From DATEDA01 sp963789885 (lineage in GTDB: Bacteria > Pseudomonadota > Gammaproteobacteria > Burkholderiales > SG8-39), in NCBI GenBank assembly GCA_963789885.1, contig CAWBNB010000049.1, positions 140,784 through 204,783 on the forward strand: a DNA stretch of 64,000 bases, written 5' to 3'. Under the pieces are notes generated by a model. That model saw only the letters and a list, made by a program, of their open reading frames with translations, searched no databases and was not told the origin of the DNA. The position numbers and the translations under genes are program-made. The stretch's first letter is position 1. Every line of letters begins with the position of its first letter. Shown here in pieces: positions 35,533 through 45,320 of the stretch.

Positions 35533-38500
35533 CCGCCCCGCTGCTCCTCGAAGAAGCGATAGAGCGTCGGCACCACGACCAGCGTCAGCAGCGTCGAGGT
35601 GATCAGCCCGCCGATCACGACGATCGCGAGCGGGCGCTGCACCTCCGACCCGGGACCGGTCGCGAACAGGAACGGGATCAGCGCGAGCATCGCTACCGTC
35701 GCCGTCATCATCACCGGGCGGAACCTGAGCCTGGCGCCCTCGACGACCGCCTCGCGGGTGTCAAAGCCCTCGTCCCGGAGCTTGCGGATGTAGGAGACGA
35801 GCACCACGCCGTTCAGCACCGCGATGCCCCACAGCGCGATGAAGCCGACCGAGGCGGGCACCGACAGGTACTCGCCGGTGACCGCGAGTGCGAGCACCCC
35901 GCCGATCGACGCGAACGGCAGCACCGTGATGATCAGCGTCGCGAAGCGGAGGCTGTTGAAGAGCAGGAACAGCAGGAAGAAGATCGCCGCGATCGTGACC
36001 GGCACGATGATCATCAGGTGCCCGAGGGCGCGCTGCATGTTCTCGAACTGGCCGCCCCACTCGAGGTAATAGCCCTCGGGCAGCCGGACCTGCGCGTCCA
36101 CCTTCTGCCGCAGCTCGGCGACGAACCCGCCGAGGTCCCGGTCCTTGACGTTGACGCCCACGACGATGCGGCGCTTCGCGGTCTCGCGGCTGATCTGGGC
36201 CGGCCCGTCGACCACTTCGATCTTCGCCAGGCTGTCGAGCGGCACGATCGCCCCGCGCGCCGAGGTGAGGGTGATGCGGCGGATCTCGGCGACGCTGTCG
36301 CGCAGGGCCTCCGGCAGCCGCACCACCGCGGCGAAGCGCCGCTCGCCCTCGTAGATCTCGGTCGCCCGCTTGCCGCCGATCGCGGTCTCGATCGCGTCGT
36401 GGACGTCCGAGGCGTTCAGTCCGACCCGCGCGATCGCCGCCCGGTCGATCGCGATCGTCAGGTACTGCTGGCCGGTGATCCGGTCGACGCGGAAATCGCG
36501 CACGCCGCGCACGCCGGCCGCGACGCGCGCGATCTCGTCGGCCTTCGCCTTCAGCGTCGCGAGGTCGTCGCCGAAGATCTTCACCGCGATGTCGGCCCGC
36601 ACCCCGGTCACCATCTCGTCGATCCGGTCGGAGATCGGCTGCGCCATCACGAGCTGCACGCCGGGGATGACCTTCAGCTTGTCGCGGATCGCCTCGGCGA
36701 TGTCGTCCTGCGTCCAGCCGCCCGGCCACTCGCCGCGCGGCTTGAGGCTGACGATCGGATCGGCCTCGTTGGGGCCGGCGGGATCCGCCGGGCTCTCGCC
36801 GCGGCCGATCCGCGACACCACCGACTTCACGCCCGGCACTTCCAGCACGAGGCGCATCGCCTCCATCTCGAGCGCGATCGACTCGTCGAGCGAGATGTTG
36901 GGCACGCGGTCCATCGCCGGCGAGAGCGAGCCCTCTTTCATCTCCGGGATGAACGCGGTGCCGAGGAACGGGAAGACCGCGAGCGTCGCCGCGAAGAGCG
37001 CGACCGCGGCGCCGATCGCCTTCTTCTCGTTCGCGAGCGCCCAGCCGAGCATGCGCAGGTACGGCGCCTTGATCGCCCGGATCAGCCAGGTGTCGCCCTC
37101 GGCGCCACCCCGCAGCAGGTAGGACGCGAGCGCCGGCGACAGCGTGAGCGAGATCACGAGCGAGATCGCGAGCGCGATCGCGATCGTGTAGGCGAGCGGC
37201 GCGAACATCTTGCCTTCCATGCCCTGCAGGGTCATGAGCGGGAGGAAGACGAGGATGATGATCCCGACGCCGAAGATCACCGGGGTGGCGACCTCGAGCA
37301 CCGCCTCGAGGATCACCCGCGCGCGCGACTCGCCGGGGTGCTCGCCGAGCCTCGCGAACGCGTGCTCGATCACCACCACCGAGCCGTCGACCATCAGGCC
37401 GATCGCGATCGCGAGCCCGCCGAGCGACATCAGGTTCGCCGACAGGCCGTAGCGGTTCATGACGATGAACGTTATGAGCGGCGTCAGGACCAGCGTCGCG
37501 ACGACGATCACGCTCGAGCGCACGTCGCCGAGGAAGAGGAACAGCACCACGACCACCAGGAGCACGCCCTCGAGCAGCACCTTGGTGACCGTCCAGAGCG
37601 CCTCGTCGACGAGCTCGGACCGGTCGTAGTAGGGGACGATCTTCAGCCCGCCGGGCAGCATGCTGCGGTCGTTGATCTCCTTCACCCGCGCCTTGACGCG
37701 GCTCACCACCTCCTTCGCGTTGCCGGCGCGGATCATCATCACGATCCCGCCGGCGGCCTCGGTGTAGCCGTCCTTGATCATCGCGCCCGCGCGCACCTCC
37801 TCGCCGATCGTGACCTCGGCGACGTCGCGGACGTAGACCGGCGTCGCGCCGATCTCCTTCAGCACGATCGAGCGGATGTCGTCGAGGTCGCGGATCAGCC
37901 CGACGCCGCGCACGAGGAAGGCCTCGGCCCCCTGCGGCAGGACGCCGCCGCCCGAGTTCGCGTTGTTCCGCGCGAGCGCGTGGTACACGTCGCCGATCGA
38001 GACCTTGTAGTAGCGCAGGCGGTTCGGGTCGACCAGCACCTGGTACTGCTTGACGTAGCCGCCGGTGGAGTTGATCTCGGCGACGCCGGGGATCGAGCGG
38101 AGCAGCGGGCGCACGACCCAGTCCTGCACCGTCCGCCGCTCGAGCAGCTCGTCCTTGGTGAGCGCGCGTTTGCCGTCGTCGGGGCGCTCGAGCGTGTACT
38201 GGTAGACCTCGCCGAGCGCGGTGGACACCGGCCCGAGCACCGGCGCCACCCCTTGCGGCAGGCTCGTGCCGACCTCGAGGAGACGCTCCATGACCAGCTG
38301 GCGAGCGAAGTAGACGTTCGTCGCGTCGGTGAAGACGAGCGTGATGAGGGAGAGGCCGGGCTTGTTGAGCGAACGGAGCTCGGTCAGGCCGGGCAGGCCG
38401 GTCATCGCGATCTCGAGCGGCACGGTGACGAAGCGCTCGACCTCCTCGGGCGAGCGGCCCGGCGCCTCGGTCGCGATCTGCACCTGGACGTTGGTGACGT

Positions 38501-38621
38501 CGGGGAACGCGTCGACCGAGAGCCTGCGCGCCGACTGCAGCCCGAACGCGAGCAGCGCGAGCGCGACGACGACGACGATGAGCCGCTGCTTCAGCGCAGC
38601 GTGTACGAGCGTGTCGACCAC
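35529..38621 (-). CDS. czcA: CzcA-type heavy-metal efflux RND transporter
   Basis: 1030 residues, twelve membrane segments with two large periplasmic loops after segments 1 and 7. FPDVTNVQVQI, PGRSPEEVERFVT and the intramembrane proton-relay block AIAIGLMVDGSVVVIEHAF (with Asp and Glu) are HME-RND signatures. It pumps metal cations across the envelope with proton antiport. The exact metal cannot be deduced from the motif. It lies downstream of the membrane-fusion and TolC-like genes on the same strand (czcCBA order), 74 bp from czcB. Confidence 0.93.
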   Translation of the reverse strand: MVDTLVHAALKQRLIVVVVALALLAFGLQSARRLSVDAFPDVTNVQVQIATEAPGRSPEEVERFVTVPLEIAMTGLPGLTELRSLNKPGLSLITLVFTDATNVYFARQLVMERLLEVGTSLPQGVAPVLGPVSTALGEVYQYTLERPDDGKRALTKDELLERRTVQDWVVRPLLRSIPGVAEINSTGGYVKQYQVLVDPNRLRYYKVSIGDVYHALARNNANSGGGVLPQGAEAFLVRGVGLIRDLDDIRSIVLKEIGATPVYVRDVAEVTIGEEVRAGAMIKDGYTEAAGGIVMMIRAGNAKEVVSRVKARVKEINDRSMLPGGLKIVPYYDRSELVDEALWTVTKVLLEGVLLVVVVLFLFLGDVRSSVIVVATLVLTPLITFIVMNRYGLSANLMSLGGLAIAIGLMVDGSVVVIEHAFARLGEHPGESRARVILEAVLEVATPVIFGVGIIILVFLPLMTLQGMEGKMFAPLAYTIAIALAISLVISLTLSPALASYLLRGGAEGDTWLIRAIKAPYLRMLGWALANEKKAIGAAVALFAATLAVFPFLGTAFIPEMKEGSLSPAMDRVPNISLDESIALEMEAMRLVLEVPGVKSVVSRIGRGESPADPAGPNEADPIVSLKPRGEWPGGWTQDDIAEAIRDKLKVIPGVQLVMAQPISDRIDEMVTGVRADIAVKIFGDDLATLKAKADEIARVAAGVRGVRDFRVDRITGQQYLTIAIDRAAIARVGLNASDVHDAIETAIGGKRATEIYEGERRFAAVVRLPEALRDSVAEIRRITLTSARGAIVPLDSLAKIEVVDGPAQISRETAKRRIVVGVNVKDRDLGGFVAELRQKVDAQVRLPEGYYLEWGGQFENMQRALGHLMIIVPVTIAAIFFLLFLLFNSLRFATLIITVLPFASIGGVLALAVTGEYLSVPASVGFIALWGIAVLNGVVLVSYIRKLRDEGFDTREAVVEGARLRFRPVMMTATVAMLALIPFLFATGPGSEVQRPLAIVVIGGLITSTLLTLVVVPTLYRFFEEQRGG

Positions 38622-38634
38622 CTAGCTGTTACGA

Positions 38635-38665
38635 CACGAGGGGCCACCGCCCCTCGTGCTCCCCA
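38635..38665 (+). repeat. Palindromic repeat, copy 2 (stem-loop plus GCTCCCCAA)
   Basis: CACGAGGGG-CCACCG-CCCCTCGTG followed by CTCCCCAA, in the gap between czcB and czcA. It shares stem, loop and flank with copy 1 at 14591, with a compensating base-pair change. Confidence 0.5.
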
Positions 38666-38695
38666 AAGCCGGCGGAACCGCGACCGGTTTCAACG

Positions 38696-39838
38696 CTAGC
38701 CCCCGCTCTGCAGGGCGCGCTGGCGGCGCTCGTTGTTGAGATGGAACGCGCCGTCCACGACGATCTTGTCGTCCGCGCGGAGACCGGCGGCGAGCACGCG
38801 GACGCCGTCGTACTCCTCGCCGAGCGTCACCTGGCGCAGCGCGAAGGCGTCGGGCGCGGTCTGGACGAAGACGTAGTCGCGGTTCTCGTCGCGCACGATC
38901 GCGGCCGACGGGACGACCCGCTTCTTCTGCGCCGGGCCCTGGATCACGACGGTCGCGAGCATCGCCGGCTTGTACTCGCGCTCCTGGTTCGGGACGTCCA
39001 TCCGCACGCGCACGGTGCGGGTCTCCGGGTTCACGATGACGCTCACGAACGAGAGCACTCCGCGGATGCGGCGGTCGGGGATCGCCGGGATCTCGACCTC
39101 CACCGTCTGCCCGGCGCGGACCGAGCCCGCGATCGTCTCCGGCACATCGGCGACGATCCACACCTCCGAGAGGTCCGCGACGATGTAAACCGTGTCGGCG
39201 GGCTGCACGACCTGGCCGGGGCTCACCTTGCGGTCGATCACCGTGCCGGCGATGCTCGAGACGATGTGCGAAGTCGAGTCCACACGCCGCGTCTCGGCGA
39301 GGCGGGCGACCGCGCGCTCGGACATGCCGAGCACCTTCAGGCGGTCGGCCGCGGCGTTCTGATCCGCCTCGGCCTGTACCGCGTCGGCCTGCCGCCGCTG
39401 CAGCTCCGCCGCGCCGATCACGTCGGCGTCGAAGAGCTGCTTCGCGCGCGCGGCCGCGCGGTCGGCGATGAGCTTGTGCGAGTAGGCCTTGAGGAACTCG
39501 AGCTGCGTGTTCGAGAGCTCGGTGCTGGTGAGCGTCGCGAGGATCTGGCCGCGCTTCACGTCGTCGCCCTCGCGCACCTCGAGCTCGCTCACGCGGCCGG
39601 TGACCGGTGAGCCGACGCGGGCCACGCGCGTCTCGTCGACCTCGACCCGCCCGGGCACCCGCAGCGTTTCGCGCACTTCGGACTCGCGCGCCTCGCCGAG
39701 CTTGATCCGCGCGGCGAGCGCCGGCCCGGCGGTAATCGTGAACGGGTCCTTCTGCGTCGCGGCGGACGGCGGGGGCGGCTTGTCGCCGCAGCCGACGAGC
39801 GCCGCCGCGGCGAGGACGCGGGCGAGCGCGCGGATCAC
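38696..39838 (-). CDS. czcB: CzcB-type efflux membrane-fusion lipoprotein
   Basis: 380 residues. Start GTG at 39838 with AGGAAGG 4 bp upstream, overlapping the TolC-like stop by 4 bp. The signal sequence ends in a lipobox LVGC (Cys about residue 17). VGSPVTGRVSELEVREGDDVKRGQ is the first lipoyl half, then a helical hairpin (residues 125-185), then GTVIDRKVSPGQVV as the second lipoyl half and a beta-barrel. It links the RND pump to the outer-membrane channel in the periplasm. Confidence 0.92.
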   Translation of the reverse strand: MIRALARVLAAAALVGCGDKPPPPSAATQKDPFTITAGPALAARIKLGEARESEVRETLRVPGRVEVDETRVARVGSPVTGRVSELEVREGDDVKRGQILATLTSTELSNTQLEFLKAYSHKLIADRAAARAKQLFDADVIGAAELQRRQADAVQAEADQNAAADRLKVLGMSERAVARLAETRRVDSTSHIVSSIAGTVIDRKVSPGQVVQPADTVYIVADLSEVWIVADVPETIAGSVRAGQTVEVEIPAIPDRRIRGVLSFVSVIVNPETRTVRVRMDVPNQEREYKPAMLATVVIQGPAQKKRVVPSAAIVRDENRDYVFVQTAPDAFALRQVTLGEEYDGVRVLAAGLRADDKIVVDGAFHLNNERRQRALQSGG

Positions 39839-41094
39839 TGCGCCTTCCTCAGTGCTTCCAGGCCGCGCAGCTGCTCGATATCGGTCAGCGCCGCCTGCTG
39901 GTCGAAGCGCGCGGCGAGGTACTCGAGGCGCGCCGCGCGCAGCACGCGCTGCGCGTCGAGCACTTCGAGGAAGCCGCGCTCGCCGAAGCGGTACGCCGCC
40001 TCGGCGACGCGGAGCGCGGCTTCGGCTTGCTTCAGGATGCCGCCTTCGTAGGCGGCGACCGACTGGGTCGCGACCTGGAAGCGCCCGTACGCGTCGTCGA
40101 GCGCGGCGACGAGCTCGACGCGCCGCCCGTCGGCGTTCGCGGTCGCCTCCTGGAACGCGGCGACCGCCTCGCCGATCTGGCCCTGGCGCTGGTCCCATAT
40201 CGGGATCGGGATGTTGATGCCGAGCAGCCACGTGGCTCTGGTCCGGCTGCAGCACGTAGCCCGCGCGCAGCGTCGGCTGCGGGATGCGCAGGGCGCGCTC
40301 GGTCTCGAGCCGCGCTTCGGCGCGCTTCACCTCGGCGCGCGACTGGGCGAGCGCTGGATAGTTCGCGAGCATCTCTTCGCGCAACCGCGCCACGTCGGGC
40401 AGCGCCGGCACGGCGGCGAGGTCGCCGACGACCTCGACGTCGGGCGGGAGCGGCGCGCCGATCGCCGCGCGCAGCGCCGCGATCGCCTGCGCGACGCGCA
40501 GCCGCGCCGACGCCGCGGTGTTGGCCGCGACCGAAGCCTCGGCCTCGGCGCGCGTCAGTTCCAGACGGGGCGACTCGCCGACGTCGACCCGCACCTGGAC
40601 GCGGCGACGGATGTCCTCGAGCAGCTTCTGGGTCTCGGCCGTCACCTCGACCTCGGCCCGCCGGCGCAGGACGTCGTAGAAGGCCTGCTTGACCGCCGCA
40701 CGCACCGCGAGCCGGGCTTCGGCGAGCGCGAACTGGCTGCCCTCGAGGCCGGCCTCGGCGGCGCGGATGCGCGGGTCGCGCACCGTCGGCAGATCGATCG
40801 GCTGGTTGAGGCCGAACGCCGTGACCGAGCCCGTGCGGTGCATTGGGATTGCCGCGGGGGCCCTGGCGCCCGGCGCCGACGTCGATGTCCGGATTGGGAA
40901 ACGCGCGCGCGGTGCGAATGCCGGCCCGTGCCCCTTCCGTCTGCGCCGCGGCCGCGCGCAGTCGCGGGTTCGATTCGTCCGCGAGCGCAAGCGCGCGATC
41001 GAGCGTGAGCTGCTCGGCGGCAGACGCGGAACCGAGGGCGCCGGCGACCAGTGACGAGCCCGGCGAGACCCCGCGCGAGAAGCTTGATTTTCAT
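39835..41094 (-). CDS. czcC: TolC-family outer-membrane efflux protein (CzcC-like), with three frameshifts
   Basis: Pieces in successive frames form one protein of about 418 residues: a signal peptide (MKIKLLARGLAGL then VAGALGSASA), EQLTLDRALALADESNPRLR, a long helical core (AVKQAFYDVLRRRAEVEV, LEEMLANYPAL region) and a C-terminal repeat starting TWLLGINIPIPIWDQRQGQ. Each break (near 41047, 40846 and 40232) is explained by one extra base, and three extra bases account exactly for the span. The protein would form the outer-membrane channel of the CzcCBA pump. Either the assembly is wrong here or the gene is decaying; intact czcA and czcB favour the first. Confidence 0.78.
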
Positions 41095-41223
41095 GGATGT
41101 GTGCTCCCCGTCCCGGGATCCGTAGCCGACGGTGCGGCGAGCGGCAGGGCGCCGCCCGCTGTGACAATGAGTTCGGCCGCAGGGTTCCGGCGGCGCGCGA
41201 TTGTATGACGAGTCCGCGCGGGG

Positions 41224-41802
41224 CTACTTCGGCCGGGGCTCCCCGGCTGGAGGGACGGTCCAGAAGTTGATGCGATGCCGCTCCCCGTTCACCACCATCT
41301 CCTCGGTGTGGTCCGGCGGCCAGTCGCCGATGCCGTACTCGTGCGAAACGATGCGTGCACCGGGTTTGAGCTCGGCGAGCAACCTTGGTGCGAGCTTTAG
41401 GTTCATCGCCGGGTAGAGGTACAGCGTGACGACCGTCGCCTCATGCAGATCGGTGGTGAAGAGATCCTCGATGCGGAACGTGACCTTGTCGGTGACGCCG
41501 AGCATTTCGGCGAAGCGGCGCGCGTCGCGCACCCAGACCGGGTTCAGCTCGATGCCCACGCCGCGCGCGCCGTAGCGCTGCGCCGCGGTGATCACCACCC
41601 GCCCGTCGCCGGAACCGAGGTCGTAGACGACGTCCCCCGGCGTGACCCTGGCGAGCTCGAGCATCCGCTCCACCACGGGCAGCGGCGTCGGCACGAACGG
41701 CGCGCCTGGCGCCGTGTCCTGCGCGCTCGCGGCGAGAGCTACCGCGAGCGCGCCAAGCATCGCAGCGAGGCGCGCGGTGCTAGAACTCGATCGGGTCGAC
41801 AT
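41224..41802 (-). CDS. Exported class I SAM-dependent methyltransferase-like protein
   Basis: 192 residues. A hydrophobic N-terminus (about residues 11-28) ending in AASAQD looks like a signal peptide. Next comes VPTPLPVVERMLELARV and the motif VVYDLGSGDGRVVITAAQRYGARGVGIELNP in parts: DLGSGDGR is motif I and GIELNP the following acidic residue. A SAM-binding protein with an export signal is odd because SAM is cytoplasmic. The start ATG at 41802 lies within the 3' end of priA (23-bp overlap). The role is unknown. Confidence 0.75.
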   Translation of the reverse strand: MSTRSSSSTARLAAMLGALAVALAASAQDTAPGAPFVPTPLPVVERMLELARVTPGDVVYDLGSGDGRVVITAAQRYGARGVGIELNPVWVRDARRFAEMLGVTDKVTFRIEDLFTTDLHEATVVTLYLYPAMNLKLAPRLLAELKPGARIVSHEYGIGDWPPDHTEEMVVNGERHRINFWTVPPAGEPRPK

Positions 41803-43924
41803 CAAGGTGCCAGCGTACCTCGCCGGTGCGCATCGCGTAAAGCGCCTGCGACCACGCGGCGAGGAATCCCTGCAGCGCGCGCCGCGAGTGCGACTGCACG
41901 AGCACCTGCGCCCGTTCGCGGCCGGCGAGCCGCGCGAGGCTCATCGGCACCGGGTCGAACACGGCGAGCTCGTCGCGCCGGGCCGGCGCCGCCGCGAGCG
42001 CGCGCCCGAGGAAGCCGAGCGCGTCGCGGAGCCGCGCGCTGTCCGCGCGCAGCACCGCCTCGTGGACGAACGGCGGGAAACCGGCCTGGCGCCGCTCCGC
42101 GGCGAGCGCCTCGGCGAACGGCGCGAACTCGTGGCGGACGAGCGCCTGGTAGAGCGGGTGATCCGGGTAACGCGTCTGCACGAGGACTTCGCCCGGCGCC
42201 GCGGCGCGCCCGGCGCGGCCGGCGACCTGGTAGAGCTGCGCGAAGAGCCGCTCGGGCGCGCGATAGTCGGCGGCGGCGAGGGCCGCGTCGGCGTTCAGGA
42301 CCCCGACCAGCGTCACGCGCGGGAAGTCGTGGCCCTTGGCGAGGATCTGCGTCCCGACGAGGATGTCGGCGTCGCCGCGATGGACGGCGCCGCGCATCGC
42401 CTCCCAGCGGCCCTTCGCGCGCGTGGAGTCGCTGTCGATGCGAAGCACGCGCGCGTCGGGAAAGCGCGCGGCGAGGGTTTCCTCGATCCGCTGGGTACCG
42501 CGGCCGAACGGCGCCAGGTCGACGTTGCCGCAGACCGGACAGTGCCTGGGAATGGCCGCTTCCAGCCCGCAGTGATGGCAGCGGAGCCGCCGGTCGGCGG
42601 TGTGGAGCACGAGGTGCGCCGCGCAGCGCGTGCAGCCGGCGATCCAGCCGCACCCGGCGCACGCGAGCACCGGCGCGTAGCCGCGCCGGTTGAGGAACAC
42701 GAGCGATTGCTCGTGCCGCGCCAGACGTGCGGCGAGCGCGTCGGCGAGCGCCGCGGACAGACCCTCGACAGGCGGATCGATGCGCGAGTCGACGAGCCGG
42801 ACGTCGGGGAGGCGGCTGCCAGGGCGCGCGCGCTCCTTGAGCTCGAGCAGGCGATAGCGCCCCGAACGCGCGTGCGTCCAGCTCTCGAGCGAGGGCGTGG
42901 CCGAACCGAGGACGACCGGGACGCCGGCGGCGTGCGCCCGATAGACGGCGAGATCGCGCGCCGAGTAGCGCACGCCGTCCTGCTGCTTGAAGGACGAGTC
43001 CTGCTCCTCGTCGACAACGACCAGCCCGAGCGCCGGCAGCGGGGCGAAGACCGCGAGCCGCGTCCCGAGCACGATCTGCGCTGCGCCGGATTGCGCCGCG
43101 AGCCAGGCCTCCGCGCGCTCGTTGGCGGCGACCGCGCTCGTGAGCGTCACCACGCGCGCGCCGGGAAAGCGCCGCGCGAACTCGTCGCTCATCTGCGGCG
43201 TCAGGTTGATCTCCGGCACGAGCACGAGGGCCTGGCGCCGGTTCGCGAGCGCGCGTGCGATGCAGTGGAGGTACACCTCCGTCTTGCCGCTGCCGGTAAC
43301 GCCCGCGAGCAGGAACGCCTGGTAACCGGCGGGCGCCGTGGTGATCGCGCTCACCGCCGCCCCCTGCGCGGGCGTGAGCGCATGCTCTTCGACGAAGCGC
43401 GGTGCGGGTCGTGTCGCCTCGGCCGGTGCGGCGAGTCCGCCGCGGACGAGCGCGCGCAGGGCGGCCGGCGGGAGCGCCGAAGGGGGCTGCGGACCGTCCG
43501 CGAGGAGGTCGAGCGCGGCGCGCTTCGCCGTCGCCCGCGCCGGGAGCACTGCGGCGCGACCGGCGTCGGTCAGCGCGTAGGCCGTCGGCGGGAGGCGGAG
43601 CGGCAGCGGGCGGCGGAGGCGCGTCGGCAGCGCGGCGTGGATCACTTCGCCGAGCGGACGCTGGTAGTACTCGGAGGCAAACCGGGCGACGGCGAGCCAT
43701 TCCGCCGGAAGCGCCGGCATGTCGTCGAGGATCGGCCCCGCCGGGCGGAGCTTCCCGGGCGCGACTGCGCTCTCGGCTGCGATCTCGATGATCACGCCGA
43801 CGAGCGTCCGGCGGCCGAACGGCACGGCGATGCGCCGGCCGACGTCGGACGGGCTCGCGTCGGCCGCGGCGTAGTCGAACAGTCGCGGCAGCGGCACGTC
43901 CAGCGCGACGCGCAGAATCGGCAT
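41780..43924 (-). CDS. priA: Primosomal protein N' (PriA helicase)
   Basis: 714 residues. The N-terminal DNA-binding domain (residues 1-100, FDYAAADASPSDVGRR and PFGRRTLVGVI) precedes the helicase: Walker A GVTGSGKTEVYLH, DEEQDSSFKQQ and GSATPSLES. The zinc-binding CGCG-type region (CAGCGWIAGCTRC, CHHCG, CPVCGN) lies around residues 425-470. QVAGRAGRAAAPGEVLVQT is motif VI. PriA restarts collapsed replication forks. It lies downstream of hemE, separated by a region with DnaA-box-like sequences. Confidence 0.95.
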   Translation of the reverse strand: MPILRVALDVPLPRLFDYAAADASPSDVGRRIAVPFGRRTLVGVIIEIAAESAVAPGKLRPAGPILDDMPALPAEWLAVARFASEYYQRPLGEVIHAALPTRLRRPLPLRLPPTAYALTDAGRAAVLPARATAKRAALDLLADGPQPPSALPPAALRALVRGGLAAPAEATRPAPRFVEEHALTPAQGAAVSAITTAPAGYQAFLLAGVTGSGKTEVYLHCIARALANRRQALVLVPEINLTPQMSDEFARRFPGARVVTLTSAVAANERAEAWLAAQSGAAQIVLGTRLAVFAPLPALGLVVVDEEQDSSFKQQDGVRYSARDLAVYRAHAAGVPVVLGSATPSLESWTHARSGRYRLLELKERARPGSRLPDVRLVDSRIDPPVEGLSAALADALAARLARHEQSLVFLNRRGYAPVLACAGCGWIAGCTRCAAHLVLHTADRRLRCHHCGLEAAIPRHCPVCGNVDLAPFGRGTQRIEETLAARFPDARVLRIDSDSTRAKGRWEAMRGAVHRGDADILVGTQILAKGHDFPRVTLVGVLNADAALAAADYRAPERLFAQLYQVAGRAGRAAAPGEVLVQTRYPDHPLYQALVRHEFAPFAEALAAERRQAGFPPFVHEAVLRADSARLRDALGFLGRALAAAPARRDELAVFDPVPMSLARLAGRERAQVLVQSHSRRALQGFLAAWSQALYAMRTGEVRWHLDVDPIEF

Positions 43925-44250
43925 CAGGTGGTGCCGTACACTAAGGCGAAGTCGAGAAAAACCCGGCTAACTTCCTTGATGACAATGGCAAATCCGGGTT
44001 GTGCACAGTTTCTGTGGATAAAGGTGTGAGTAAGGTTTTAACTTTCCTGTAACTCGGCTATCCGGGGAAATGAAACCCCCTGCTAGGCGCTCCTTAAGAG
44101 GGGTATTTCCATAATCAGATCATGCGGTTGCCGCTATCCACAGGACGCATCCCGCTATCGGTGCATCGCGCACCGCGATGCACGCGTTTGTGAATAAGTC
44201 AAGCCCCCGGTTCGCTTGCAGGCAGGCCGTGAAATAGGTCTCAGCCCCGC
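43925..44250. promoter_or_regulatory. AT-richer intergenic region with DnaA-box cluster
   Basis: 326 bp between priA and hemE, clearly richer in A and T than its surroundings. Matches to TTATNCACA: perfect at 44013-44021 (minus strand, TTATCCACA) and 44189-44197 (minus, TTATTCACA). Sites with one mismatch are at 43999-44007, 44025-44033 and 44134-44142. Also AACCCGG/CCGGGTT inverted arms (43960-43966 and 43994-44000). This could be a replication origin element or DnaA-titration site. Confidence 0.5.
44161..44183. terminator. Perfect 10-bp hairpin downstream of hemE
   Basis: GTGCATCGCG-CAC-CGCGATGCAC, 68 bp after the hemE stop on its strand. This may be a terminator without T-run or part of the DnaA-box region. 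Confidence 0.4.
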
Positions 44251-45309
44251 TCACTGCACCCGGCTCGCCCGGTGCACGGCCTCGACGAGCGCCGCCACGT
44301 TCTCCGGCGGCGTCGCGGGCACGATCCCGTGGCCGAGATTGAACACATGCCCCGGCGCGCGGCCGAAGTCGGCGATCGTGCGCTCGGCTTCGCGCCGGAC
44401 CGTGTCCGGATCGGTGAGCAGCACGAGCGGATCGAGGTTGCCCTGGATCGCGACCCGCGCCCCGATCCGCCGGCGCGCATCGGCGAGGCTGACGGTCCAG
44501 TCGACGCCGACCGCGTCGCAGCCGCAGGCCGCGATCGCCTCGAGCCAGGGGCCGCCGCCCTTCGTGAAGACGATGCTCGGTACGCGCTCGCCGTTGCGCT
44601 CGCGCACGACCGCGGCGACGACGCGAGTGAGGTAGGCGAGCGAAAACTCGAGGTATGCGGCGTGCGCAAGCGCGCCGCCCCAGGTGTCGAACACCATGAC
44701 CGCATCGGCGCCGGCCTCGATCTGCGCATTGAGATACGTGGCCACTGCACGCGCGTTCACGTCGAGGAGACGGTGGAGCAGGTCGGGCCGCTGGTAGAGC
44801 ATCCGCTTCACCGTGCGGAAATCGTCCGAGGCGCCGCCCTCGATCATGTAGCAGGCGAGCGTGAACGGACTGCCGGCGAACCCGATCAGCGGCAGGCGGC
44901 CGCGAAGCGCGCGGCGGATCTCCGCGACCGCGTCGACGACGTAGCGCAGCTCGCCGTGCGGGTCGGGGACTGCGAGCCGGCCGATCGAGCGTTCGTCCCG
45001 CACCGGCCGCGCGAAGCGCGGCCCTTCGCCCTCGGCGAACGCGAGGCCGAGCCCCATCGCGTCGGGGATCGTGAGGATGTCGGAGAAGAGGATGGCGGCG
45101 TCGAGCGGAAAACGCGCGAGCGGCTGCAGCGTCACTTCGGTCGCGAGCGCCGGCGTCTTGCAGAGCGAGAGGAAGTCGCCGGCGCGGGCGCGGGTCGCGT
45201 TGTACTCGGGGAGATAGCGTCCGGCCTGGCGCATCAGCCACACCGGGGTGTACGGCGTCGGCTGCCGCAGGAGCGCGCGGATCAGCGTGTCGTTCTCGAG
45301 CGTCGCCAT
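44251..45309 (-). CDS. hemE: Uroporphyrinogen decarboxylase
   Basis: 352 residues, the usual length. The N-terminal signature PVWLMRQAGRYLPEYNATR contains the Arg of the active-site loop, and ILFSDILTIPDAMG carries the catalytic Asp. GFAGSPFTLACYMIEG and HGIVPATPPENV are further conserved blocks. It decarboxylates uroporphyrinogen III to coproporphyrinogen III in heme synthesis. The ATG at 45309 is chosen over an upstream extension that would run into the EVE gene end. It is 11 bp downstream of the EVE gene. Confidence 0.96.
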   Translation of the reverse strand: MATLENDTLIRALLRQPTPYTPVWLMRQAGRYLPEYNATRARAGDFLSLCKTPALATEVTLQPLARFPLDAAILFSDILTIPDAMGLGLAFAEGEGPRFARPVRDERSIGRLAVPDPHGELRYVVDAVAEIRRALRGRLPLIGFAGSPFTLACYMIEGGASDDFRTVKRMLYQRPDLLHRLLDVNARAVATYLNAQIEAGADAVMVFDTWGGALAHAAYLEFSLAYLTRVVAAVVRERNGERVPSIVFTKGGGPWLEAIAACGCDAVGVDWTVSLADARRRIGARVAIQGNLDPLVLLTDPDTVRREAERTIADFGRAPGHVFNLGHGIVPATPPENVAALVEAVHRASRVQ

Positions 45310-45320
45310 CGCCGGCGAGC

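Noticed and set aside
36018..38699. 893-codon plus-strand frame opposite czcA
   Set aside because: Antisense shadow; the RND motifs on the minus strand are unambiguous.
38696..41167. 823-codon frame joining TolC-like and CzcB-like sequence
   Set aside because: It arises from frameshifts in the TolC-like gene. A stop and a GTG start in the proper frames separate the two genes at 39835-39838.
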